Shown: positions 10,106 to 18,770, counted from the stretch's first letter. The stretch is 64,000 nt of DNA from an uncultured Clostridium sp. (GCA_948473335.1 CAOKXF010000010.1:1-64000); one strand, 5' to 3'. A program made the numbers and translations. Notes: generated from the letters alone by a model not told the origin.

Positions 10106-10450
10106 TCATAGTCCAAAGCTCACTCCTAGTGCATTATTAAGTTGCTCCATTATACTTGAATTATCTATATGACCTATCTTCTCTTTTAATCTACTTTTAT
10201 CTATTGTTCGTATTTGCTCAGCTAAAACAACAGAATTACTCTTCAATCCACTTGTATTTTCTCCTAATTCTATATGAGTTGGCAATTTTGTTTTATTAGT
10301 CTGAGAAGTAATTGCCGCTGCAATCACTGTTGGGCTATACTTATTTCCCAAATCATTTTGTATAATTAATACTGGTCGTATACCTCCTTGTTCTGAACCT
10401 ACTACTGGACTCAAATCTGCATAAAACATATCGCCTCTTTTTACTACCAT
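10106..10450 (-). CDS. ndoA: EndoA/MazF-type endoribonuclease toxin
   Basis: The product is 114 aa and closely matches the NdoA/MazF family: VKRGDMFYADLSPVVGSEQGG at the start and RPVLIIQND, with LAEQIRTIDKSRL later. These are sequence-specific mRNA interferases. A GTG start at 10459 is possible, but it would overlap the TTAGGAG site; the ATG at 10450 sits 8 bases downstream of that site and matches the family N-terminus. No MazE/NdoAI antitoxin gene is adjacent on either side, unlike the usual operon, so the partner is elsewhere or absent. Confidence 0.95.
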   Translation of the reverse strand: MVVKRGDMFYADLSPVVGSEQGGIRPVLIIQNDLGNKYSPTVIAAAITSQTNKTKLPTHIELGENTSGLKSNSVVLAEQIRTIDKSRLKEKIGHIDNSSIMEQLNNALGVSFGL

Positions 10451-10583
10451 TTTCTTCACTCCTAAACTGCTATATTTTACAAGTTTGTTTATTTATACAT
10501 TCTAAATTAGTCGAAGTAAAGAATTCTTATTTGATTTACATTATATCTTATTAACTGCTATGAATTTAATGAAATACAGTATA

Positions 10584-11252
10584 TTATATGCTACTAAATA
10601 CATTATATAAATCAAAGGCTAAAACTTCCTCTTTATTAGTATTATTTATCTTTACCTCATTATATAATATGTACACTGTAGTTTTTTCGTTATCATCTTT
10701 TATCTCTAATTTCGTCGGATTTGCAGTTTTTTTATCGATATATAGTTTTTTATATTTTGTATATTTATTTGAATTTTGCGATAATGTTTTCATAATTATT
10801 TCTATGTCATTTTCTTCATAATTTGACTCATTTGATTTTTTATAATCTTCTATAAATGAAATTAAGTCTATACAGTTATCTCCTAAATAAGTATAATTTT
10901 CAAAAACAGTATTTAATCCTAATTTACTATTTTTCAATGTTAAACTAGTTCCATCATTAATTAATTTTATCCCAGCAATGTTACTAGGTTCAATTACTTC
11001 TTGTGTATTTATATTTGGTGATACATATTGTTGCTTTAAAATATATTTGTTACTATTTTTATTACTATTCACTTCAACTGTAACTTTAACTTCATATGAA
11101 CTAATTCCTAGAATGTAATCTACAATTTCTTGACTAGTTTTATTGTTACCACTTTTGAAAACTTTAACCGTTTTTTTATAAAAAAAACCAAAGAAAATTG
11201 CCAAAATTAGAATTATAACTATTAAAATAATAAATATTTTTTTATTAATCAT
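10584..11252 (-). CDS. GerS-like / LolA-fold membrane-anchored protein
   Basis: The 222-aa product has an N-terminal membrane segment (residues 5-25) and an extracytoplasmic beta-rich domain. The pattern of ISSYEVKVTVEV, QQYVSPN, EVIEPSN, NDGTSLTLKNSKLGL, FENYTYLG and KTANPTKLEI recalls LolA-fold proteins and the clostridial germination protein GerS, which in C. difficile is needed for CwlD-dependent spore cortex modification. Unlike GerS it lacks a lipobox Cys. A CwlD-type gene lies about 4 kb upstream, which fits. The assignment is by pattern only and moderate. The ATG at 11252 follows AAAGGGATG. Confidence 0.6.
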   Translation of the reverse strand: MINKKIFIILIVIILILAIFFGFFYKKTVKVFKSGNNKTSQEIVDYILGISSYEVKVTVEVNSNKNSNKYILKQQYVSPNINTQEVIEPSNIAGIKLINDGTSLTLKNSKLGLNTVFENYTYLGDNCIDLISFIEDYKKSNESNYEENDIEIIMKTLSQNSNKYTKYKKLYIDKKTANPTKLEIKDDNEKTTVYILYNEVKINNTNKEEVLAFDLYNVFSSI

Positions 11253-11398
11253 ATGCCATCCCTTTCTTGTGGGACAAGGATTTCCCTAATTCTCCACACA
11301 ATAATTTTATTCATGCCATATGAATTTTATAACATTATATATTTATTAATTCTATCATCTTTTTTTGACAACTTTTATTTTAAATACTATATTACATA

Positions 11399-12370
11399 TT
11401 AGTTTCTAAACATTTCTTCTAGTTTTTCTACTAATTCTTTTTTAGTATCTATTTTATTTATATATTCTCTCATTTTCGTAGCATCTTTTATGCCTCTTAT
11501 ATAGCATACCATATGTTTTCTTAATTCTTTTATTGCAACTATTTCACCTTTAGTTTCTACAGCTAAATCTATATGTTCCTTTATTATCTTCAATTTTTCT
11601 TCATTAGTTGGTTGTGGAAGTTTCTCTCCTGTTTCTAAAAAATGAATTATGTTTCTAAATATCCATGGATTTCCCATACTTGCTCTTCCTATCATGATTC
11701 CATCAACACCTGTATACTCAAACATTTTAAGTGCTGTTTCTTCATCTTTTATATCTCCATTTCCTATGACAGGAATTTTTACAGTCTCTTTGACCTGTTT
11801 GATTATATCTAAATCTACAACATTTCCATAAAAGTCTTCTCTTGTTCTCCCATGTATAGTTATTGCTGCTATTCCTGATTCCTCTGCAATTTTTGCTAAT
11901 TCACATGCTACTATGTTTTTCTCGTCCCATCCTTTTCTAAATTTTAATGTTACTGGCACTTCTGAATTTGCTACCACCGCTTTAATTATTTCTTTTGCCT
12001 TAGGTAAATCTCTCAAAAGCTTACTTCCATCTCCATTTTTTACTACTTTTGGTGCAGGGCATCCCATATTTATATCTAAAATATCTGCTATTTTACTTAC
12101 TTCTTTTGCTGCATATCCCATAGTTTCTGGATCACTTCCAAAAATCTGCATTGATATCGGTCTTTTTTCTTTATTTGTTTTCAATAGTAATTTAGTCTTT
12201 TCATCATTATAATATATTGCTTTTGAACTCACCATTTCTGTGCATACTAATCCTGGATTAAATCTTTTGCATACTCTACGAAAAGGCAGGTCCGTTATAC
12301 CTGCCATTGGTGCTAATATTAAGTTATTTTCTAATTCTTTTTCTCCTATTTTTAATTTTTTGATATACAT
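11399..12370 (-). CDS. dusB: tRNA-dihydrouridine synthase B
   Basis: This flavin-dependent enzyme reduces uridines in the tRNA D-loop. The 323-aa TIM-barrel protein shows LAPMAGITDLPFRRV near the start, the catalytic Cys in DINMGCPAPKV, KFRKGWDE, ITIHGRTREDFY, and the FMN phosphate-binding GNGDI and GIMIGRASMGNPW motifs. The start at 12370 is preferred over the ATG at 12382 because a GAGG site lies 6 bases before it, while the upstream ATG has none. The gap to rodA is about 110 bases, so it may be read through from the minD-minE-rodA unit. Confidence 0.95.
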   Translation of the reverse strand: MYIKKLKIGEKELENNLILAPMAGITDLPFRRVCKRFNPGLVCTEMVSSKAIYYNDEKTKLLLKTNKEKRPISMQIFGSDPETMGYAAKEVSKIADILDINMGCPAPKVVKNGDGSKLLRDLPKAKEIIKAVVANSEVPVTLKFRKGWDEKNIVACELAKIAEESGIAAITIHGRTREDFYGNVVDLDIIKQVKETVKIPVIGNGDIKDEETALKMFEYTGVDGIMIGRASMGNPWIFRNIIHFLETGEKLPQPTNEEKLKIIKEHIDLAVETKGEIVAIKELRKHMVCYIRGIKDATKMREYINKIDTKKELVEKLEEMFRN

Positions 12371-12478
12371 TTTTTCCCTCATTTTTGTTTTTGTATATAT
12401 TTATATCATTTTTATTTTCTTTTTTACATATTCTCCGCCATTTTTATTTTGTTTATATATATTTTTCTATCATTTTTA

Positions 12479-13585
12479 TCATTTTACAAATATTGCCTTT
12501 TGTCTTCTTGCACTTATACTCAATAATATTCCTATACATATAAAACTTGTTATCATTGAGCTTCCTCCATAGCTTACAAATAATAATGGTACTCCTGTTA
12601 TTGGTAATAATCCCATTGTCATCCCTATATTTTCTAACATATGAAATAAAAATATTCCTGCTATTCCACTAGCTATATAAGAACCTGCATCATCTTTCGC
12701 TGTTTTCGCTATATATATTGCTTTTGTAATTATTAATACATTTAGCAGTATTACACCACTCGATACTACAAATCCCATTTCTTCACCTATTACTGAAAAT
12801 ATAAAATCTGTTGTTTTGGGATATAAATATCCTAACTGTGTTTGATTTCCATTCAGTATGCCCATTCCTGTTAGTTCTCCTGCCCCTATTGCTAGTTTTG
12901 ACTGTAATATATTATATCCTGAACCTCTTGGGTCTGATTCTGGATTTAAGTACACTTCTATTCTTGTTTTTGCATGACTTGGTAATATATATATATATAT
13001 TATTGGAACTAATATTACTATTAATACTACTGTCCATATTATATACTTTTTATCTATTCCTGATGCTAATAACATTATTGCTGTCGCTACTATATATGCA
13101 GCTGCAGTTCCATAATCTGGTTGTAAAACTATTAATGCTAATGGAAGTGCTAGTAATCCTAATACTAATAGTAATTTTAGCGGTTTGTTTATCTCTTCTT
13201 TGCCTTTTTCTTGTATTTTATTTATTACAAATACTAAAAATGTTATTACAAATACTTTCGCAAATTCTGCTGGTTGAAATTTGAATTCTCCTATTTCAAA
13301 CCAACTTTTTGCTCCGTTTATTGGTTCTGTAAATAATACTGCTATTAACGCTACTATGAATATTCCATATAATATTGGCGAAATTTTTACTATAACATTA
13401 TAATCTATCATCATTACTACTATCATTATGCATATACTTACTGCTACCCATATTATCTGTTTTTTAAATTCACTATGCCCTGCCTCTGTTGTAGCTGAAA
13501 ATAGCGCTATTAATCCTATAATACATAGCGCTATACTCCATACTACAATCCACCATTCCATATTTTTTAAAAGTCTTTTTTCCAT
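12479..13585 (-). CDS. rodA: RodA/FtsW-type peptidoglycan glycosyltransferase
   Basis: This SEDS-family polytopic membrane protein of 368 aa polymerises glycan strands during elongation. Recognisable are GAKSWFEIG with FQPAEFAK, the conserved Asp in QPDYGTA, the SDPRGSGYNILQSKLAIGAGE block, TDFIFSVIGEEMGF, and GVPLLFVSYGGSS near the end. About ten membrane segments are visible. RodA rather than FtsW is favoured by the minD-minE context; SpoVE-like roles cannot be excluded. It starts 27 bases after minE, so the three genes form one operon. The ribosome binding site is weak (AAAAAGAG). Confidence 0.92.
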   Translation of the reverse strand: MEKRLLKNMEWWIVVWSIALCIIGLIALFSATTEAGHSEFKKQIIWVAVSICIMIVVMMIDYNVIVKISPILYGIFIVALIAVLFTEPINGAKSWFEIGEFKFQPAEFAKVFVITFLVFVINKIQEKGKEEINKPLKLLLVLGLLALPLALIVLQPDYGTAAAYIVATAIMLLASGIDKKYIIWTVVLIVILVPIIYIYILPSHAKTRIEVYLNPESDPRGSGYNILQSKLAIGAGELTGMGILNGNQTQLGYLYPKTTDFIFSVIGEEMGFVVSSGVILLNVLIITKAIYIAKTAKDDAGSYIASGIAGIFLFHMLENIGMTMGLLPITGVPLLFVSYGGSSMITSFICIGILLSISARRQKAIFVK

Positions 13586-13612
13586 CTAACCACTCTTTTT
13601 CTTTATTTTGGT

Positions 13613-14260
13613 TTATATTGTTTTTTGGGGTTCTATTTTTTGTTGTGTGTTATTTTCTCCTTCTGTTTTCCTATTTTCTTCTTTTCTTTCTATTCCTATA
13701 TTTTCATGCATATATTGCTCTGTTTGTACTTGCCCTTGTTTATGATTTTGCCATTGCTTTTGTTTTTCTTGTTGCTCTTGTTGTTCCATTTTTCTTCCTT
13801 TTTCTTTTTCCTTTTCTTCTTCTGCTTTTACCATTACTGTTTCTATTTGTTGTTCTATTGTTTCCATTTTTCTTTCTATTGATTCTTCTAATCTTTTTTG
13901 TTTTCTTATTATTTCGTTTTCTTCTTGTCCTCTTTTATTATCATTTTCTGTATTTGTTTTACTATTCTGTCTTACTTCGTCTTTTATGTTCATTATTGGG
14001 ATGTTTGCATATAGAGCTGGGGCCCCATTTGTTCCATCTGCATTTTCTTTATTTGTAAGCCTTACATCTATTGCACTTTCATCTACTTCTATATATTTTT
14101 TTATTACTTCTATTATTTCTTGCTTCATTAATTCTAAAAAGTCTGCAGATACATTTGCTCTATCTTGCATTAATACAAGATGTAATCTCTCTTTTGCTGC
14201 ATCTTTTGAATTATTGGTTTGTTTTTCTGTTTTTCTCTTAATTTTATTTAAAAGTTTCAT
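13613..14260 (-). CDS. minE: MinE with long charged C-terminal extension
   Basis: MinE is the topological regulator that stimulates MinD ATPase and positions the division septum. Residues 1 to about 88 match MinE: a Lys-rich amphipathic start, AKERLHLVLMQDRANVS (the MinD-binding segment) and FLELMKQEIIEVIKKYIEVDE. Typical MinE proteins are about 85-95 aa. Here a further 120 or so residues follow, made almost only of Glu, Lys, Gln and Arg, likely coiled coil then disordered. The ATG at 14260 is chosen because GGGAG lies 7 bases upstream and MKLLNKIKRK is a normal MinE start; the alternative at 14275 has poorer spacing. It follows minD by 38 bases. Confidence 0.92.
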   Translation of the reverse strand: MKLLNKIKRKTEKQTNNSKDAAKERLHLVLMQDRANVSADFLELMKQEIIEVIKKYIEVDESAIDVRLTNKENADGTNGAPALYANIPIMNIKDEVRQNSKTNTENDNKRGQEENEIIRKQKRLEESIERKMETIEQQIETVMVKAEEEKEKEKGRKMEQQEQQEKQKQWQNHKQGQVQTEQYMHENIGIERKEENRKTEGENNTQQKIEPQKTI

Positions 14261-14298
14261 TATGCTCTCCCACATTCTACTATTACCCCCAACTTTGT

Positions 14299-15090
14299 TT
14301 ATTTTTTAAATATGCTTTTTATTATTGCAAACAAACTCTTTTCTCTCCCTGGTATAGTTACTTCTATATTTTCTCCTAATATTCTTTTAGCAATTTCTAA
14401 GTATGCTTTTCCTGATGGTGCTTTTCTATTTTGTATTACTGGCTCTCCTTTATTTGTTTGTGTTATTATGTATTCATCATCTGGTACTACTCCTATTAAG
14501 TCAATTGATAATAAATCTACTATGTCGTCTACATCCATCATTTCACCTTTTTTTACCATGTTGGGTCTTATTCTATTTATTACTAATTCTGGATTTTTTA
14601 TTTCTGCTGCTTCTAACAATCCTATTATTCTATCTGCATCTCTTATTGCTGATATTTCTGCTGTTGTTACTACTACAGCTCTGTCTGCTCCTGCTATAGC
14701 ATTTTTAAATCCCTGTTCTATTCCTGCTGGACAATCTACAAGTATATAGTCAAATTCTTCTTTTAATTTACTTGTTAATTTTTTCATTTGCTCTTCATTT
14801 ACCGCACTCTTGTCCCTTGTTTGCGCTGCTGGTAATAAGTATAATTCTTTGAATCTTTTATCTTTTATTAATGCTTGTCTTAATTTGCATTTTTCTTCAA
14901 CTACATCTACTATATCATATACTATCCTGTTTTCTAGTCCCATGACTACATCTAAATTACGTAGTCCTATATCTGTGTCAATTAGTACTACTTTCTTTCC
15001 TTCTAGTGCTAAGCTTGACCCTAAATTTGCTGTTGTTGTTGTTTTTCCAACTCCACCTTTTCCTGAGGTGATTACTATTACTTCTCCCAT
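14299..15090 (-). CDS. minD: Septum-site determining ATPase MinD
   Basis: MinD is a ParA/MinD-type ATPase that binds the membrane in its ATP form and directs division-site selection. The 263-aa sequence has the deviant Walker A GKGGVGKTT, DTDIGLRNLD, DYILVDCPAGIE (Walker B), and a C-terminal amphipathic membrane-targeting helix (SLFAIIKSIFKK). The ATG at 15090 follows a perfect AAGGAGG; the GTG at 15117 lies upstream of this site and is rejected. It is first gene of minD-minE-rodA. No minC is seen next to it. Confidence 0.97.
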   Translation of the reverse strand: MGEVIVITSGKGGVGKTTTTANLGSSLALEGKKVVLIDTDIGLRNLDVVMGLENRIVYDIVDVVEEKCKLRQALIKDKRFKELYLLPAAQTRDKSAVNEEQMKKLTSKLKEEFDYILVDCPAGIEQGFKNAIAGADRAVVVTTAEISAIRDADRIIGLLEAAEIKNPELVINRIRPNMVKKGEMMDVDDIVDLLSIDLIGVVPDDEYIITQTNKGEPVIQNRKAPSGKAYLEIAKRILGENIEVTIPGREKSLFAIIKSIFKK

Positions 15091-15132
15091 ATTTTTCCTC
15101 CTTAGGATTTTACACACTTTCTTTTCCTATTT

Positions 15133-15161
15133 ATAATATACTTAAAACCTTAAAAAGTCAA
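15133..15161 (-). promoter_or_regulatory. minD operon promoter
   Basis: On the minus strand, TTGACT (15156-15161) and TATTAT (15133-15138) are spaced by 17 bases, about 40 bases before the minD start. The phased repeats at 15180-15218 end 19 bases upstream of the -35. Confidence 0.75.
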
Positions 15162-15179
15162 TCCAATTTGTGTATTTTT

Positions 15180-15218
15180 TGTAAAATTTTTGTAACATTT
15201 TTGTAATATTTTTGTATT
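15180..15218. promoter_or_regulatory. 11-bp phased TGTAAY repeats upstream of minD (WalR-like)
   Basis: Four hexamers (TGTAAA, TGTAAC, TGTAAT, TGTATT) start at 15180, 15191, 15202 and 15213, exactly 11 bp apart with ATTTT between each. This matches the published WalR consensus TGTWAH-N5-TGTWAH. Binding by a WalR-type regulator is inferred. Confidence 0.65.
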
Positions 15219-15284
15219 ATTTGTTCTATTATTATTCTGTAATTACTTTGTTCAACATAACATATATTATTATAATAATATGTG

Positions 15285-15316
15285 AAAAGACGTAGAAATC
15301 TCTAATTTCATACGTC
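15285..15316 (-). terminator. Terminator after cwlD
   Basis: GACGTA-GAAAT pairs with ATTTC-A-TACGTC (15289-15316, one bulge) and is followed by TTTT on the minus strand. Confidence 0.7.
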
Positions 15317-15369
15317 CATTCACTAACTATCTAATTAAATAACAAATATACTACAAGATAAACACAAAG

Positions 15370-16084
15370 TTAATTATAAAAATAATCTATTATTCCATTA
15401 TATATTCCCCAAGCTAATCTATTTTGATACTCATCTTCTAATAATTGCTTTTCTTCCTCTTGATTTGATAAAAATCCACATTCAACAATTGTTATTGGTA
15501 TCTCTACATGTTTTATTATGTATATATTATCTATTGTGTGTGCTACTCTATGATTTTCTTTTTGAATTGCTTCATTTAAATTTTCTTGTATTGATGTTGC
15601 TAATTTCTTTCCATTTTCATTCCCTTCTTTATAAAAAGTTTGCCATCCATAATATTGCTGTTGTGGTATTTTATTTAAGTGTATTGACACAAATATATCT
15701 GCTGATGATTCATTTCCTATTTTCACTCTATTTCGTATATCTGATATTTTCTTTTGTTTTAATGTCTTACTGTCTATATCATATATTGCATTTTCATCTG
15801 AACGTGTTAATATTACTGTACACCCACTTTGCTCTAGTAAGTTTTGCAATTTCAGTGCTATCGCTAAATTAGTTTGTGCTTCTGTTGTACCTTTTGAACT
15901 TTCTGCTCCGTTCATCTGGAATTCCATGTCCAGCATCTATTACAACTGTTTTACCACTTACTGGTAATGTTACTGTTTCTATTACATCTTTTCCTTTATC
16001 ACTAGTCTCTAATATAAATACAAAAACTCCTACTAATATGCATGTCAATATTGCTGTTATTCTCTTTTTGTTTATTACTATCAT
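15370..16084 (-). pseudogene. cwlD: CwlD-like N-acetylmuramoyl-L-alanine amidase, broken by a +1 frameshift
   Basis: Two overlapping reading frames together encode one amidase_3 protein. The upstream part (from ATG 16084, after GGAGGGGAG) gives a membrane anchor and VVIDAGHGIPD with the first zinc-binding His. The downstream part resumes with GAESSKGTTEAQTNLAIALKLQ, SIHLNK and VECGFLSNQ, carrying the other metal ligands and the catalytic Glu. The total of 715 bases is 3n+1; removing one base near 15910 (the G after CTCC on the + strand) restores a single frame of about 237 aa, the usual length for CwlD. CwlD makes the muramic-lactam of the spore cortex. It may be a real mutation or a sequence error. 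Confidence 0.88.
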
Positions 16085-16244
16085 AATCTCCCCTCCATAT
16101 TGTATTTATATGTTTATTTTTTCTATTTATTCTTTTCATAATTTAAAATATTTTCTATATCTTATTATTTCTATTTACTAAATCATTTACATTGCTATTC
16201 CTTAAATTATCTTCATTTCTATCTATTAAATCATTTACATAAAA

Positions 16245-16273
16245 TTGACTTTCTGTATATAATATGCTATACT
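16245..16273 (+). promoter_or_regulatory. Promoter for the 16310 gene
   Basis: TTGACT (16245-16250), 17 bases, TATACT (16268-16273). A strong AGAAGGAGG ribosome binding site at 16295-16303 precedes the ATG at 16310. Confidence 0.8.
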
Positions 16274-16309
16274 GATGCTATTAAAAATTTGCACAGAAGG
16301 AGGACATCT

Positions 16310-16975
16310 ATGGAAATGAAGAGCAAAAACTCATACAGTCAGAATAGCTCTATGAGAATTGAAGTCAAAAATTCTTATAGTCCAGAAACACACCAACTCA
16401 CAGAAGATTTATGCAGCACGCAGACACCTATGAGGATTGAAATAAAACAGTGCACATGTATTGATTTTGATGATTTTTTATTACTAAAGCGACTATCTCA
16501 TACAAACTGCGAATTAGTTGATCTTCTGTATGGTGGATATCGGAGAGATGAGGTTATCTATGCACTAAGGGAGCCTGAGGAATACTTAGCTCAAATCAAT
16601 AATTTATTTATTTGCGCATCAAAGATGTTTGAAGAATTAAAGGAATATGCGATTTTTCATTGCATTGATATCTCAAATATTTCAGATGCAGAACTGAAGT
16701 GCTTAGTTGAGGCGCGTGATTATGTTTTTCACTTTTTTACTATTATAAGGATAAATACAATTAATAATTGTTATCTTTATATTAAAGGTAATCCAAATAT
16801 CAACATTTTTAACCTCAATTTGAGCATTCATAACTCCATTTCTGCCTTATCAAAAATGAAACAAGATTTATTAGTAACTATTACTCTGTTTGAGGAATAC
16901 CTTTTAAGGTTTCCTTCTCGAACTTCAAGAAATCTTCATATCGAACAGCATTTCATTAACACGGATTATGAATAA
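16310..16975 (+). CDS. Unrecognised protein with repeated N-terminal motif
   Basis: The 221-aa product belongs to no family I recognise. The N-terminus repeats a short motif three times: MEMKSKNSYS, MRIEVKNSYS and MRIEIKQCTC. The rest (from about residue 45) looks soluble and helical, with several Cys and aromatic residues and no signal peptide or membrane segment. Codon use differs from neighbours (more CGG, GCG, AGG and GAG), and the gene sits alone in the opposite orientation between leftward genes, which suggests separate acquisition. Strong promoter, ribosome binding site and terminator argue that it is expressed. The ATG at 16310 is chosen over an upstream TTG because of the AGAAGGAGG site. 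Confidence 0.85.
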   Translation: MEMKSKNSYSQNSSMRIEVKNSYSPETHQLTEDLCSTQTPMRIEIKQCTCIDFDDFLLLKRLSHTNCELVDLLYGGYRRDEVIYALREPEEYLAQINNLFICASKMFEELKEYAIFHCIDISNISDAELKCLVEARDYVFHFFTIIRINTINNCYLYIKGNPNINIFNLNLSIHNSISALSKMKQDLLVTITLFEEYLLRFPSRTSRNLHIEQHFINTDYE

Positions 16976-17019
16976 TACTTGCTTCTTTGCTTGACATTCT
17001 AAAAAATACTCCTGATAAA

Positions 17020-17055
17020 ACCCCTTAAAGGTTCTCACCTTTTAAGGGGTCTTTT
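17020..17055. terminator. Strong terminator after the 16310 gene
   Basis: A 12-bp near-perfect stem (ACCCCTTAAAGG 17020-17031 with its complement 17038-17050, loop TTCTCA) is followed by CTTTT on the + strand. The minus strand also has a short T run, so it may serve the converging 17097 gene as well. Confidence 0.85.
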
Positions 17056-17096
17056 CAATAATTTCAGAATAATCCTCAAACTATACTGAGAGATAT

Positions 17097-18038
17097 TTAT
17101 TTTTTCACTTTCTCATTTTTCCTTCTATCTATTGCATAACTACTTCCTTGTATTGTTTTTGCTAAATGTTTTACCTGAGTACCAACTTCTGAAATCTCCA
17201 ATATATTCATGAATCTATTTTTTTCAACAATAACAGCTCCTATTGATATGCCTGTTATTGGGAAACAGTCTGCTTCTCCTTTTCTATTTGTGCTTTCCAA
17301 ATATCCTCTTTCTAAATCTTCTTCATTAAAAAATCTCTTTATTCCTTTATCAAAAGTGGCTATTATATTTTGGCATAGTCCTTCAATTTCTACATCTGGT
17401 ACTATTGCTAAGAAATCGTCTCCACCTATATGCCCAACGAATGTATTATTTGTTGATTGACTATGTATACAACCTAATATTACCTCTGCTGTATACTGAA
17501 TTACTTGATCTCCTTTTAGAAATCCGTATACATCATTATATGGCTTAAAATTATCTAAATCCAAATATAATACTGTAAAATCTTCTTTATTAGATAACCT
17601 CTTTTTTAATTCTGCATGTATTTGTACATTACCTGGTAATCCTGTTAGTGGACTTATTGTTCTATTTATTGACAGTAGTCTTCCAATATTCTTTATGGTG
17701 TAAAATAGATAGTCTTCATCTACAGGTTTTCTAATATAATACTCTATTGATTCTTTTAATATTTTTACTCTATGTTCTTTTTCTTTATTTGATGATACTA
17801 CTATAACTGGTGTTATTGTATTATCTTCGTCTCTTCTTATTTTTTGACATAAATCTATTATATCTCTTTGTATAGCATCTTCATTTATTATTATTAGTGA
17901 AGGTATATTTTTTAGCGCTATATCAATTTGCTCTGATTTTATATTGGTGAATTTATAGTTTTCTTCATTTTTGAATAGTTCTCTAAATACTGCAATAGAA
18001 GAATCATCATCATCTATTATATATATTTCTTGTACCAT
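17097..18038 (-). CDS. GGDEF-domain protein with degenerate receiver domain
   Basis: The 313-aa protein joins an N-terminal receiver-like domain (1-120) to a GGDEF domain (about 130-300). The receiver keeps the acidic cluster (DDDD at 9-12) and the Lys (IRKP, Lys104), but the phosphoacceptor position in PSLIIIN is Asn52 instead of Asp, so phosphorylation is unlikely. The second domain has LTGLPGN, YLDLDNFK and GGDDF (about 203), consistent with diguanylate cyclase activity; no RxxD inhibitory site precedes it. It starts 39 bases after the 18078 gene, probably in the same transcript. The ATG at 18038 follows GGAG. Whether it makes c-di-GMP or only binds nucleotide cannot be told. Confidence 0.88.
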   Translation of the reverse strand: MVQEIYIIDDDDSSIAVFRELFKNEENYKFTNIKSEQIDIALKNIPSLIIINEDAIQRDIIDLCQKIRRDEDNTITPVIVVSSNKEKEHRVKILKESIEYYIRKPVDEDYLFYTIKNIGRLLSINRTISPLTGLPGNVQIHAELKKRLSNKEDFTVLYLDLDNFKPYNDVYGFLKGDQVIQYTAEVILGCIHSQSTNNTFVGHIGGDDFLAIVPDVEIEGLCQNIIATFDKGIKRFFNEEDLERGYLESTNRKGEADCFPITGISIGAVIVEKNRFMNILEISEVGTQVKHLAKTIQGSSYAIDRRKNEKVKK

Positions 18039-18077
18039 ATTTTCTCCATTCTACATTTGTTTATATACTATTTAATA

Positions 18078-18770
18078 TTATCTTGAAAATCCTGTTATTC
18101 TTCCTCTCTTTGTATTTACTAACTCATTTAAATTATAAACTGTTGCTTCTATTAAACTATCTCCTTGTGGTATTTTTACTTTATATTCAAATTCTGTTGT
18201 TGTTAATTCTTGTTCTAATACTACTTCTCCATTTAATACTATTTTTATTCTTGATAATCTTTCGTCATCTTTTGCTTGTATTATAAATGTATCTACTCCA
18301 TCTGTTGTTATTACTAATTCTGGTTCTTTATCTCCTATAACTGATTGTTCTTTTGTTTGTTGGTTTCCTTCTGAATCTACTACTGTAATGTATAATGTGT
18401 GTATTCCTTGTCTTATCTCTACTTCTTTTACAATTTCATTTAGGTTTTCTCCTATTTCTATGTTATTTTCTGGTTCATCATCCCATCTATATGTAGCTTT
18501 TGATATTTCTAAATTACTTTTTATTTTTACTCTTACACCATCTGATATTGATGAGAATGCTATGTCTATCTTTGATTCTATTTGTGGTTCTGGTGTAGGT
18601 TCTGGTTGATTATTTCCAATATCATCTTGTGGTTTTACTCCTTTGTACAAATATACTCCTAATGCTATAAAACATATAGCAAATATTACTAATAAGACTG
18701 TAAATATTTTTAATACTTTATTTACATCTGCTTTACTTTTGTTTTTCCCTGTATATAAAATTTGATTCAT
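18078..18770 (-). CDS. Membrane-anchored protein with two beta-sandwich domains
   Basis: The 230-aa product has a cytoplasmic N-terminus (about 20 residues), one membrane segment (about 21-43), a Pro/Glu/Gln linker (PEPTPEPQ) and then two beta-rich Ig-like halves (about 65-145 and 150-230; for example THTLYITVVDSEGN-like and LSRIKIVLNGEV strands). Function is unknown; such proteins often sense or scaffold at the envelope. A GTG at 18779 could be used, but the ATG at 18770 follows AAGGTGG by 5 bases. It is the first gene of a likely two-gene unit with the GGDEF protein, hinting at an envelope-linked signalling pair. Confidence 0.82.
   Translation of the reverse strand: MNQILYTGKNKSKADVNKVLKIFTVLLVIFAICFIALGVYLYKGVKPQDDIGNNQPEPTPEPQIESKIDIAFSSISDGVRVKIKSNLEISKATYRWDDEPENNIEIGENLNEIVKEVEIRQGIHTLYITVVDSEGNQQTKEQSVIGDKEPELVITTDGVDTFIIQAKDDERLSRIKIVLNGEVVLEQELTTTEFEYKVKIPQGDSLIEATVYNLNELVNTKRGRITGFSR

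Noticed and set aside
10451..10459. GTG start of ndoA at 10459
   Set aside because: It would overlap its own ribosome binding site; the ATG at 10450 is correctly spaced and matches the family N-terminus.
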